NCBI RefSeq assembly: GCF_002934605.1
Contig: NZ_PTJC01000005.1
Span: 868,001 to 932,000 of the forward strand
Source of the DNA: Neolewinella xylanilytica
GTDB taxonomy: Bacteria; Bacteroidota; Bacteroidia; Chitinophagales; Saprospiraceae
Reading direction: 5' to 3'
DNA: 64,000 bases
The position numbers and the translations under genes are program-made. The first letter of the stretch is position 1; each line of letters opens with the position of its first letter. Shown piece by piece: positions 34,975-42,549 of this stretch. A model generated the notes under the pieces. It was given only the letters and a program-made list of their open reading frames with translations, searched no databases and had not been told where the DNA came from.

Positions 34975-36735
34975 ATGCGCACTTGGTCCCTATTCCTGTT
35001 TTTGGTGGGTGGCAGTTTCAGCCTCCTCGCCCAACCGGCCACTTACCTCCGCGCCGACGCCACCCGCATCCTCAACGGCGAAGGTGAAGAAGTCATCTTC
35101 CGCGGCATAGGCCTCGGCGGCTGGATGCTCCAGGAGGGTTACATGCTGAAGACCGGCGGGCCCCAGTACAAGATCGAGCGGCGCATCGAGGACCTGGTCG
35201 GCGCCGAACGCAAGGACCGCTTCTACGACGCCTGGCTCGCCAACCACACCCAGCGGGCCGATGTGGAGGCCCTGGCTGGCTGGGGCTTCAACCTGATCCG
35301 CCTGCCGATGCACTATAAGCTGTTCACCCCGCCCATCGAGGAAGAGCCGGTAGCCGGCGAGGTCACCTGGCGGGAGCGGGGTTTCGAGCTTACCGACAGC
35401 CTCCTGGCGTGGTGCCAGGACAACGGAATGTACCTCATCCTCGACCTCCACGCCGCCCCGGGCGGACAGGGCGAGAACGCGGACATCAACGACTACGACC
35501 CCACTAAGCCTTCCCTCTGGGAAAGCGAGGCCAACCGGGAGAAAACGATCGCCCTCTGGCGCCGCCTCGCCGAACGCTACGCCGACGAGCCCGCGGTAGC
35601 CGGCTACGACATCATCAACGAGCCCAACTGGGGATTCCAAAATCACGAGGAGGATCCCAACGGTTGCGCCGAAACCGAGAACACGATCCTGTGGGAGCTG
35701 CAACGCGACATCACGGCGGCGATCCGGGAAGTGGACCCCAACCACATCGTCATCATCGAGGGCAACTGCTGGGGCAATAACTACCGCGGACTGCCGGAGC
35801 TGTGGGACGATAATCTGGTCGTCAGCTTTCATAAATACTGGAACCCCAACGACCGGGCCTCCATCCAGCACATGCTCGATATGCGCGAGGAGCGACAGGT
35901 GCCGATCTGGCTCGGCGAAACCGGCGAGAACTCGAACACCTGGTTTACGGATGCCATCTCGCTCTTCGAGGAAAACGACTTCGGCTGGGCCTGGTGGCCG
36001 CTGAAGAAACTGGGCTACAACAATCCCCTGCAGATTCCGCTGGACCCCGGCTACCAGGATTTGATCGATTACTGGCGATCCCCGGACGAAGTCGCCCGGC
36101 CCGATCCGGACACCGCCTTCGCCGCGTTGATGCAGTTTGCGGAGAACACCAAGTTTGAGAACAACATCCAACACCCCTCCGTCGTCGACGCGATGATTAG
36201 GCAACCCCACTCGGACGCGGCCATTCCCTTTGCGAAGCACACGCTGGGCGGCGACACGACCACCTACCTCCCGCTCACCGACTTCGACCTCGGCCGCGCC
36301 GGTATCGCTTACTCGGACACGGAAGTGGACAACACCACCACCAAGGCCGGCGGCCAGGCCTGGAACTACGGCTCCGCCTACCGCAACGACGGCGTCGACA
36401 TCCGGCCGGCGCAGGATGAGCGCGGCAACGGCTACGCGGTCGGCTGGACGGAGGCCGGGGAATGGTTGCAGTACACCGTCGAAGTCGCCACCGCCGGCGA
36501 CTACCGCGTGGCGATCCGGGCGGCGGCGACCGATCCCGGCGCCGCGGTCCGGCTGGACGTCGACGGAACTACCGTCACCGAAGCAATACCGCTTCCCGCC
36601 ACCGGAAGTGGCGAAACCTGGCGGACCACCCCGCTGGGTACGGTCCGTCTCGACCCCGGTACTCAGGTCATCCGCCTCCACGTCGCGACCGGCGGCGCGG
36701 ACCTAAACTGGCTGTCCTTCGAGCGCGCCCGGTAG
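34975..36735 (+). CDS. Glycoside hydrolase family 5 endoglucanase-like enzyme with C-terminal CBM6
   Basis: A 586-residue secreted glycanase. Signal peptide to about residue 19 (SLLAQP). The GH5 barrel (about 30-375) contains FRGIGLGGWMLQEGYM, GWGFNLIRLPMHY, the acid/base motif DIINEPNW (Glu216) and the nucleophile motif WLGETGEN (Glu315). A helical stretch follows, then a CBM6-like beta-sandwich (about 440-586) with GWTEAGEWLQYTVEVATAGDY and a closing LNWLSFER. GH5 members act on beta-glucans, mannans or related polymers; subfamily cannot be judged by eye. It is followed by a small outer-membrane protein gene on the same strand. Confidence 0.93.
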   Translation: MRTWSLFLFLVGGSFSLLAQPATYLRADATRILNGEGEEVIFRGIGLGGWMLQEGYMLKTGGPQYKIERRIEDLVGAERKDRFYDAWLANHTQRADVEALAGWGFNLIRLPMHYKLFTPPIEEEPVAGEVTWRERGFELTDSLLAWCQDNGMYLILDLHAAPGGQGENADINDYDPTKPSLWESEANREKTIALWRRLAERYADEPAVAGYDIINEPNWGFQNHEEDPNGCAETENTILWELQRDITAAIREVDPNHIVIIEGNCWGNNYRGLPELWDDNLVVSFHKYWNPNDRASIQHMLDMREERQVPIWLGETGENSNTWFTDAISLFEENDFGWAWWPLKKLGYNNPLQIPLDPGYQDLIDYWRSPDEVARPDPDTAFAALMQFAENTKFENNIQHPSVVDAMIRQPHSDAAIPFAKHTLGGDTTTYLPLTDFDLGRAGIAYSDTEVDNTTTKAGGQAWNYGSAYRNDGVDIRPAQDERGNGYAVGWTEAGEWLQYTVEVATAGDYRVAIRAAATDPGAAVRLDVDGTTVTEAIPLPATGSGETWRTTPLGTVRLDPGTQVIRLHVATGGADLNWLSFERAR

Positions 36736-36791
36736 GAACCGTTCCGAACATTCCCGGACCGCGGGGGCTTGATGACGTAATCTGCCGCCCT

Positions 36792-37553
36792 ATGCCCTGG
36801 ATCCCGATCGTTTGCTTGCTGTTGCTCACCGCGTACTTACCGGCCCAGTACAGCCCTACCATCGTCTCCGGTCGGCCGGGGCAGTCGATCAACGCCGCTA
36901 CCGTGGGCAGGGGGGTGTACCAGGTGCAGACGGGCCTGAACCTCGACTGGGCCCGGGAAGGGCGGGAAAACCTCTTCGACCTGAGCGAAGTGACCGACAT
37001 CCGCGTGGGCGTCTTCGAGCGGCTGGAACTGAGCGCGCTCATCATCGGGGAGGCGGACGAATCCACGGTAGCGCCGCGCGGCACCCGTCGCGACCGAGGC
37101 ATCAGCGACACCCAACTGGGCGGACGGTACCTTTTTCTGGAAAACGATGGCTGGCGACCGGCCATCGCGGTGCGGGCACATGCCCTGCTGCGCGCGCAGG
37201 ACGAGGACTTCCGGCGCGAGCGCGTGGGCGCTAACCTCATCCTGGCGGCCGACTGGGCGGTGACCGACCTACTGGCTTTCACCGCCAACCTGAGCCGCAC
37301 CTGGCCCGGCGACGGCTCCCGGTCCGACGACTACGTGGCGACCCTGGGCTTCAATCTCTCCGACCGCTGGAGCTCTTTCGTGGAGGTGTACGGCACGATG
37401 ACCGGGGTAGCTACGGCCAATTACGACGGTGGTTTTGCCTATCTGGTCAACGACAACCTGGGCCTGGACCTATCGGTGGGCTGGGACGGTGACTACGGTG
37501 TCAGAAGCTACTTCCTCGACTTCGGCGTCTCTTTCCGGGTGGACGATCACTGA
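36792..37553 (+). CDS. Outer-membrane beta-barrel protein, transporter-like
   Basis: A 253-residue protein with signal peptide MPWIPIVCLLLLTAYLPAQY. The body consists of amphipathic strands (GVYQVQTGLNLDWAR, LELSALIIGEAD, FTANLSRTW) ending SYFLDFGVSFRVDDH. It resembles the small barrel family of phenol-degradation MetA-like proteins (PF13557). An upstream in-frame start at 36462 would overlap the GH5 gene by 270 bases and is rejected. Its last seven bases overlap the end of the convergent nitrilase gene. Confidence 0.75.
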   Translation: MPWIPIVCLLLLTAYLPAQYSPTIVSGRPGQSINAATVGRGVYQVQTGLNLDWAREGRENLFDLSEVTDIRVGVFERLELSALIIGEADESTVAPRGTRRDRGISDTQLGGRYLFLENDGWRPAIAVRAHALLRAQDEDFRRERVGANLILAADWAVTDLLAFTANLSRTWPGDGSRSDDYVATLGFNLSDRWSSFVEVYGTMTGVATANYDGGFAYLVNDNLGLDLSVGWDGDYGVRSYFLDFGVSFRVDDH

Positions 37554-38473
37554 CCCTCCACCCGCTGCTCCGGCTGGTCGCGCACGGTGAGGGTGAAGAT
37601 GTCCGGCCGCGCGTAGTGGCCCGCGACGTCGAAATCCAGCCGGGCGCGCACGATGGCTTCCGGATCCAGCTCGGCGGTGACGACGCCCGCTTCCCCGTAC
37701 AGCGGTCCGGCGATGATTTCCCCCAGCGGCGAGACGATGACGCTGCCGCCGCGGCTTTCCGCCCGCTCGGGTTCCCGGACCAGTCCGCGGTATTCGGCGG
37801 GCAACATCTCCTCGGTCATGTAATGGTTGCAGCCGAGCACGAAACAGCGGCCCTCTAGGGCAATATGCTGCATCGTGGCGGTCCAGCCGTCGCGGGCATC
37901 GGCGGTGGGCGCGATCCAGATCTCGACTCCCTGGCGATACAGGGCGGCCCGGGCCAGGGGCATATAGTTTTCCCAGCAGATAAGGCCGCCCATTTTGCCG
38001 ATGGCGGTATCGAAGGTGAGCAGGTCCTCCCCGCCGGCCTCGGCCCAGATCAGCCGCTCTGTGCCCGTCGGTTTGATCTTGCGGTGCACGCCGAGCAAGC
38101 CGTGGGTGGGGGAGAGGTAAAGCATCGAGCAGTACAGGCTGCTATTCCGGCGTCGGCGCTCGGTGACGCCGATCACCAGGTAGGCGTCGAGGTCACGGGC
38201 CAGCTTTTCCAGCCGCGGGCGATCGTCGCTCTCCAGGTCGACGCTGGCGCGGTGGTAGGCAGCGTACAGCTCCCGTCCGGCCGGCGTGCGGCTACCCACG
38301 ACGGCCCCGAAATCAAAACCCCGCGGGTAGCCGGGCACGAAGGATTCGGGGAAGACGATCAGTTTGGCGCCGGCCCGCGCCTGCTCGGATGCGAGATCGG
38401 ACAACTTTTCGAGGGTAGCTTCCTTATCGAAAAAAACGGGGCTGTCCTGGATGAGGGCGACGGATAGGGGCAT
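37547..38473 (-). CDS. Nitrilase / carbon-nitrogen hydrolase
   Basis: A 308-residue cytoplasmic enzyme from the ATG at 38471-38473 (MPLSVALIQDSPVFFDKEAT). The Glu-Lys-Cys triad is visible: Glu43 in VFPESFVPGYPRG, Lys in HRKIKPTGTE, and Cys166 in GGLICWENYMPLAR. The RKIKPTGTERLIW form matches true nitrilases (nitrile to acid plus ammonia) more than amidases. EGRCFVLGCNHYM and GGSVIVSPLGEIIAGPL are also typical. The longer frame from 38512 adds 13 residues without better start context. Confidence 0.93.
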   Translation of the reverse strand: MPLSVALIQDSPVFFDKEATLEKLSDLASEQARAGAKLIVFPESFVPGYPRGFDFGAVVGSRTPAGRELYAAYHRASVDLESDDRPRLEKLARDLDAYLVIGVTERRRRNSSLYCSMLYLSPTHGLLGVHRKIKPTGTERLIWAEAGGEDLLTFDTAIGKMGGLICWENYMPLARAALYRQGVEIWIAPTADARDGWTATMQHIALEGRCFVLGCNHYMTEEMLPAEYRGLVREPERAESRGGSVIVSPLGEIIAGPLYGEAGVVTAELDPEAIVRARLDFDVAGHYARPDIFTLTVRDQPEQRVEGQ

Positions 38474-38534
38474 GCCACAAAATAGGGCGGCGGAGCGCAG
38501 GTGGGAAGCCAATAAAATTGGGGCGAATGTTTGG

Positions 38535-39254
38535 CTACCGTCCAGCTGAAACCCGCCCGGCGCTCACGGATGGGTGGAGCGCCAACTGCAGCCCCAGCGC
38601 GACCAGCCAAACCAGCCATAGCGTGCTACCCACGAAGCCCGCCCGCCCCCACACCGGAAAACCGGGCAGCACCGTAGCGAAAAGTTCCGCCTGCGCAGCC
38701 AGGTAGATCGCCGAGCTGGCGTAGCCCAAAGCGGCGAACCAGGCCGGGAAGTGCCAGGCGGAGCGGAGCAAGCCCGTAATCCCGACCACCCAGCCGATCG
38801 TGAACAGTTGTCCCAGGTGCTCGCCCAGCACCACGCCGCCGTACTGGTGCACGAGCTGAAAGAGGGCAACGGCGATCCGCTGCGTGGTTTCGTCCCCGGA
38901 CACGTAATTGCCGGCCAGCAGCGGCACCACGAAGGACCACCGTAACAGGCCTACGACCTGCACGAACAAGCCGAGCGTGCCCACGGCGGTCAGCCACCGC
39001 GCTGCCGGCGCGTCGGCTTCGAGGGTTCGGCCCAGTTGTTGACAAGCTACGAGGAGTGGGAGTCCCAAGACGGCAAACAGCCACCAGGTGATCCGCAAGC
39101 CGGTGCCCCCGGCGTGGAAGGCCATAAGGATCTCCCCGGGGTCCCGCCGCAGGATGCCGGGATAGTCGAAGCGGATGGCGAGCACGGCGTAGGGGATCAG
39201 CACCCCGCAGGCGCCGAGGACGAACAGCCAGCCCGTACTGCGTAGCGCGCTCAT
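38535..39254 (-). CDS. DUF4386-type integral membrane protein
   Basis: A 239-residue inner-membrane protein with about six hydrophobic segments. It starts MSALRSTGWLFVLGACGVLI and has the family stretch VALFQLVHQYGGVVLGEHLGQ and LRSAWHFPAWFAALGYASSA. Its ATG overlaps the TGA of the upstream epimerase gene by four bases (39251-39254), a clear sign of coupled translation. A longer minus-strand frame up to 39989 is antisense to the epimerase and rejected. Function unknown. Confidence 0.8.
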   Translation of the reverse strand: MSALRSTGWLFVLGACGVLIPYAVLAIRFDYPGILRRDPGEILMAFHAGGTGLRITWWLFAVLGLPLLVACQQLGRTLEADAPAARWLTAVGTLGLFVQVVGLLRWSFVVPLLAGNYVSGDETTQRIAVALFQLVHQYGGVVLGEHLGQLFTIGWVVGITGLLRSAWHFPAWFAALGYASSAIYLAAQAELFATVLPGFPVWGRAGFVGSTLWLVWLVALGLQLALHPSVSAGRVSAGR

Positions 39255-40189
39255 GCCGGGGTACTTTGGGTGGTGAACCAGTCCATGGTCTCCCGGACGA
39301 TGGCATGAGGCGGCGTGGCAATGTCTCCGAAGCGGGCTGTGAATCGCTCGGCGGAAAGGAGGTACGGTTGATTGAATTGATAACCCAGCTCCCGAACTTC
39401 CCGCGCGAAGGGACTGAACCAGCCAGCAACCGCCAGGGCCGCGGGCGGGATGGACCGATAACGGATGCGGCGGTCCAGCGCGGTTTCGAAAAGATCTATC
39501 CAATCCCGCTGCGGCAGTGCCGCTGTCCCCGGCACGTGCCAGACCTGTCCGTAAACATCGTTGGCGAAGGCAATCAGCGCCATGGCGCGGGCCAAATCTC
39601 CGATGTAGGTGAAGGCATGCGGCAGGTCGGTGCGACCGGGCAGGAAGACCGTTTTTCCCCGCGCCGCCCGATGCAGAAAATCCACGCCGAAGACGCCCTT
39701 GTGGATCCGCGGGCCGATGAAGTCGGACGCTTTCACCACGGCTACCCGGTCGCTCACCCCGTGGTGGGCGAAGGCGGTCAGGAGCTCCGCCCGGATGCGG
39801 CCCTTCCGGGTGGCGGCGGCGTGGGGCAGGTCTTCCGTATAGACCGCGCCCCCCAGATCGCCGTAGGAATACAGATTGTCGGCTAAGACCAGGCGCGCGG
39901 ACGAACCGCGGAGGCCGGCGACGAGGGCCGCCGAGAGCGCCAGATAGAACCGTCCCCATTCCGGATAGGGCACGTCGGTACAGCAGCAAACGATCTCCGC
40001 TTCACGGAAGATTTCGGTGAGCGCCTCCGCGCGGGTTACGTCTACGGACCGAACGGTTACGCCGGGGGGCAGGGGGAAGTCGGTCCGGCCGGAGCGATTG
40101 AATAAGCGGAGGGGGGCGGTCGGGTATAGTTCCCCAAGGACTTCGCACAGGCTCCGGCCGACCTGGCCGGTTCCAAGAATACTGATCAT
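39251..40189 (-). CDS. NAD(P)-dependent epimerase/dehydratase-like protein
   Basis: A 312-residue Rossmann-fold protein of the extended short-chain dehydrogenase type. It starts MISILGTGQVGRSLCEVL with the dinucleotide loop GTGQVG. Further parts are ARLVLADNLYSYGD (Tyr in the position usual for the active-site YxxxK, without a clear Lys three residues on), KASDFIGPRIHKG and HAFTYIGDLARAM. Members with a degenerate catalytic pair often act as NmrA-like redox sensors or unusual reductases. It is coupled by four overlapping bases to the DUF4386 gene. Confidence 0.85.
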   Translation of the reverse strand: MISILGTGQVGRSLCEVLGELYPTAPLRLFNRSGRTDFPLPPGVTVRSVDVTRAEALTEIFREAEIVCCCTDVPYPEWGRFYLALSAALVAGLRGSSARLVLADNLYSYGDLGGAVYTEDLPHAAATRKGRIRAELLTAFAHHGVSDRVAVVKASDFIGPRIHKGVFGVDFLHRAARGKTVFLPGRTDLPHAFTYIGDLARAMALIAFANDVYGQVWHVPGTAALPQRDWIDLFETALDRRIRYRSIPPAALAVAGWFSPFAREVRELGYQFNQPYLLSAERFTARFGDIATPPHAIVRETMDWFTTQSTPA

Positions 40190-40199
40190 GGCCCGGGAA

Positions 40200-40655
40200 T
40201 TAAAGGGTGAAGGAATAGCCGATGCCCGGCGTCGGGTTCACCTGCAGGCTTTTGCCTTCCGCCCCCAGGACGATGACGCCGAGGCGCAGGTTAAGTCCCT
40301 TCCAGACCACCCAGCGTAGGCCGGCTTCTACGGCCAGGGCGTTCAGGTCCCGGTAGTCGCGGGTCTGGCCGCGCAGGTAAGACAGGCCCCCGTAGAAGGC
40401 GGAGGGCACCGGCTGCTTGCCCCAGGGCAGGAACCAGTAGCTGACGCCGGCTTTGAGGAATTCCGTCGTAACGCCACTTTCGAAATTGGTGGGGTAGTAG
40501 CCCGCGTGCATGGAAACCCGCCGGTGCTGGTATTCCAGTCCGATGGAGGGGTTGCGGAAGCCGTTGAGGCCGATTTGATGGGCGGGGAAGCGGTCCTGCG
40601 CCTGTGCCGTGGTGACCAGGAAGAGCAGGAGCCCGGTAAAGATTTGCTTGAACAT
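40200..40655 (-). CDS. Small outer-membrane beta-barrel protein, hypothetical
   Basis: A 151-residue protein with signal peptide MFKQIFTGLLLFLVTTAQAQ and strand-like repeats (HQIGLNGFRNPSIGLEYQ, RVSMHAGYYPTNF, AFYGGLSYLRG) ending GIGYSFTL, a terminal Phe-x-Leu typical of barrels. A perfect palindrome lies 58 bases upstream of its start and a Crp/Fnr-type gene immediately beyond, so it is probably regulated by that protein. Confidence 0.7.
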   Translation of the reverse strand: MFKQIFTGLLLFLVTTAQAQDRFPAHQIGLNGFRNPSIGLEYQHRRVSMHAGYYPTNFESGVTTEFLKAGVSYWFLPWGKQPVPSAFYGGLSYLRGQTRDYRDLNALAVEAGLRWVVWKGLNLRLGVIVLGAEGKSLQVNPTPGIGYSFTL

Positions 40656-40712
40656 CGTTTTCGTAGTTGAAAGTTGATGCCGCAAAGTTCCGGGGGCCGT
40701 GGACCCGATCCG

Positions 40713-40728
40713 CCGGACATATGTCCGG
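40713..40728. promoter_or_regulatory. Perfect 16-bp palindrome, candidate Crp/Fnr-type operator
   Basis: CCGGACATATGTCCGG lies between the end of the Crp/Fnr-type gene (40742) and the start of the small barrel gene (40655). Site length and symmetry suit a dimeric regulator. Confidence 0.6.
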
Positions 40729-40741
40729 AAAAACCGTCACG

Positions 40742-41305
40742 TTACTTTTTGGCCCGCAGCCGGCTCAGGTGGCGGGGGGTGATGGCCAGCATGGAGGCCA
40801 GGTACTGCAGGGGGACCTCCCGGAAGAGCTCCGGTTCTTCCCGCAGCATCTTGTGGTATCGCTCCTCGGCCGTCAGGGTGATGAGGTCGAAGCGGCCCTT
40901 GTCGATGCAGCAGATCTGCCACTCGAGCAGGCCGGTGTAAAAGTCGCCGAAGCCGGCCACCTCGGTACGGAGCGCCTGCAACTGCTGGCGGTCGATCGTC
41001 CAGAGTTGCGAATCCGTCACGGCCCGGATGCACTCCGGCGCGGGCGTCCGGTTGAGGAAGCTCAGCAGGGAGGCCGCGAAGCTGCCCGCGAGGGAGATGT
41101 AGGTGGTGCGCTCCTCGCCGCGGGTGTCGACGGTGAAGTAGCGGAGTTGCCCCGATTCTAGGTAGGCCAGGGAGTCGGCTACCCGATCCGGCCGCACGAA
41201 GTCCTCCCCCCGGGCCAGTAGCCGGGGCGTGAAGCGGGCCGCGATGGTTTCCGCCGCGGGGCGCGCGAATCCGGCCCGCCGGAAGTATTCCGTCAGTGTA
41301 TTCAT
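40742..41305 (-). CDS. Crp/Fnr-family regulator (cyclic-nucleotide-binding-like)
   Basis: A 187-residue cytoplasmic protein. The cupin-like effector domain (about 20-115) reads GEDFVRPDRVADSLAYLESGQLRYF and AASLLSFLNRTPAPE. The C-terminal region has TAEERYHKMLREEPELF and the recognition part VPLQYLASMLAITPRHLSRLRAK, the usual Bacteroidota Crp form in which IT-x-x-x-LSR-x-R contacts DNA. It is slightly short, ending soon after the recognition helix, which is common in this subgroup. It lies upstream of, and on the same strand as, the small barrel gene with a palindrome between them. Confidence 0.9.
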   Translation of the reverse strand: MNTLTEYFRRAGFARPAAETIAARFTPRLLARGEDFVRPDRVADSLAYLESGQLRYFTVDTRGEERTTYISLAGSFAASLLSFLNRTPAPECIRAVTDSQLWTIDRQQLQALRTEVAGFGDFYTGLLEWQICCIDKGRFDLITLTAEERYHKMLREEPELFREVPLQYLASMLAITPRHLSRLRAKK

Positions 41306-41352
41306 GCGGGGAGCTTAATTTGGGGATGTGCCGGGGCTTTCCGGGAAGTATT

Positions 41353-41375
41353 GCACCTGCGCTCCGGCGCCCTCC
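41353..41375 (+). repeat. GC-rich dispersed motif upstream of the Crp/Fnr-type gene
   Basis: GCACCTGCGCTCCGGCGCCC matches the dispersed motif. It lies about 50 bases upstream of the divergent regulator start. Confidence 0.6.
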
Positions 41376-41532
41376 ACCCGAATTTACGCTTTGCCGCCCA
41401 ATGACCGGATGGTTGTGATGGTCGGTTCGTAATGGCCGAATTCCCGCATCGGAATGCCCAGTTACTCGGTCTGCGTTACCACGTGGGCCGGACCGGTGTT
41501 CCCGTCAGTATTACTTGGGCTGTTGCATGCGC
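41376..41532. other. Intergenic stretch without gene
   Basis: Nothing recognisable beyond the motif copy to its left; it leads into two decayed gene fragments. Confidence 0.4.
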
Positions 41533-41757
41533 CTAAAACGCGTAATTCAGCGTGGTACCGTCGAAGAACTTGACCTCCTTAAGGCCGGTAATGACGAGTC
41601 CGCAGCGTTCACCCGCCGGTCCCTTCAACACGTCAGTGCCGGCAACGGACCCGCTTCCAATACCGTAATTCCTTCCGCGTCGGTATCGGAAATTCGGTTC
41701 GAGTACACTTTCATGAACTGCCCAGCGAAATCGTTCCTCACCCCGCCAAAACCCACC
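41533..41757 (-). pseudogene. Decayed C-terminal fragment of an unknown protein, frameshifted
   Basis: On the minus strand one frame reads FAGQFMKVYSNRISDTDAEG and continues ITVLEAGPLPALT before a stop. The next frame continues at once with VLKGPAGERCGLVITGLKEV and KFFDGTTLNYAF then TAG (41533-41535). Joined across a one-base shift the two halves read as one plausible protein tail. The 5' part is missing. Family not recognised; the glycine/asparagine-rich strands would fit a secreted beta protein. Confidence 0.5.
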
Positions 41758-41784
41758 CCGCTACCTAGCCGCGAAGATTGATGT

Positions 41785-42453
41785 GCCGAAAGCTACCGCC
41801 GGCGCATGGTGGCCCACCAGTTCAATACCGCCGTCGCCAACGGCCAGTCGCCCATCGTCGCCTACATGCAGGAAGACCTGCCCGCCGACGTCGGTATGCT
41901 GGACATCGAGCAGGGCGGTAAGACCGACATCAGCGACGACTACTGGCTCACCGGCGTCACCCTCAGTAACCACAGCTGGAGCTACATCGACGGACAGACG
42001 TACAAGGACCCCGCCCTGGTAATCCGCAATATGATTGACGTCTGGAGTAAGCGCGGCATCGTGCTGCTCAATGTAAGCCCCCGCGCCGACGGCGTCATCA
42101 ACCGGGAGCAGCGCGAGGTGCTGGCCGCCACCGGCGACGCGGAATTCGAGGAGGGGCACTTCGGCGGGCAGTCCGCCACCATGCAGTACACCCACCATGA
42201 CATCCGCTTCACCCGGTCCAAGGACGGAAGCGCCGTCTATGTCTACGTGCTCGGTAGGCCGGAGGCTAATACCGCGCTGCCCATTCGCCATCTCGTGGCC
42301 CAGAACGACGGGCGTACCGTGGAGGCCGTTACGGTGGTGGGTAGTGGTGCCCAGGTCGACTTTGCCCTGGAGGGGGAGGAGATAATTTTACAAACTCCCG
42401 CCGCCGCGGCGATGGACGAGATGGCTACGGTATTTCGGGTGGATGTGAGGTAG
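41785..42453 (+). pseudogene. GH29 alpha-L-fucosidase remnant (C-terminal part only)
   Basis: The frame begins abruptly after a stop at 41779 with ESYRRRMVAHQFNTAVANGQ and carries the late GH29 segments GMLDIEQGG, SNHSWSYIDGQTYKDP, VIRNMIDVWSKRGIVLLNVS and ADGVINREQREVL. After LAATG it jumps to DAEFEEGHFGG, so roughly 25 residues usually present there appear deleted. It ends with the C-terminal beta domain (IRFTRSKDGSAVYVYVLGRP). The first catalytic strands with the nucleophile Asp are absent, so it cannot be an active fucosidase. It abuts the decayed minus-strand fragment, suggesting a deletion scar. Confidence 0.85.
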
Positions 42454-42503
42454 GCAGGTGTGCCGGTGGCTGATCCGAAATGCATCACTATTGACCGTGG
42501 GCG

Positions 42504-42526
42504 TTTCTCCTGCGCTGCGGCGCCAA
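42504..42526 (+). repeat. GC-rich dispersed motif
   Basis: TTTCTCCTGCGCTGCGGCGCC, between the fucosidase remnant and the convergent gene ending at 42550. Confidence 0.55.
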
Positions 42527-42549
42527 ACGGGGAGCGGTAGGAGAAGGAG

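Noticed and set aside
34990-36681. A 563-codon frame antisense to the GH5 gene
   Set aside because: The GH5-CBM6 reading has signal peptide, catalytic motifs and binding domain; the antisense product has none.
38535-39989. A 484-codon reading of the DUF4386 gene extending upstream
   Set aside because: The extra 245 codons lie antisense-free but out of frame within the epimerase gene and are Arg/Pro-rich; the ATG at 39254 with a 4-base overlap is far better.
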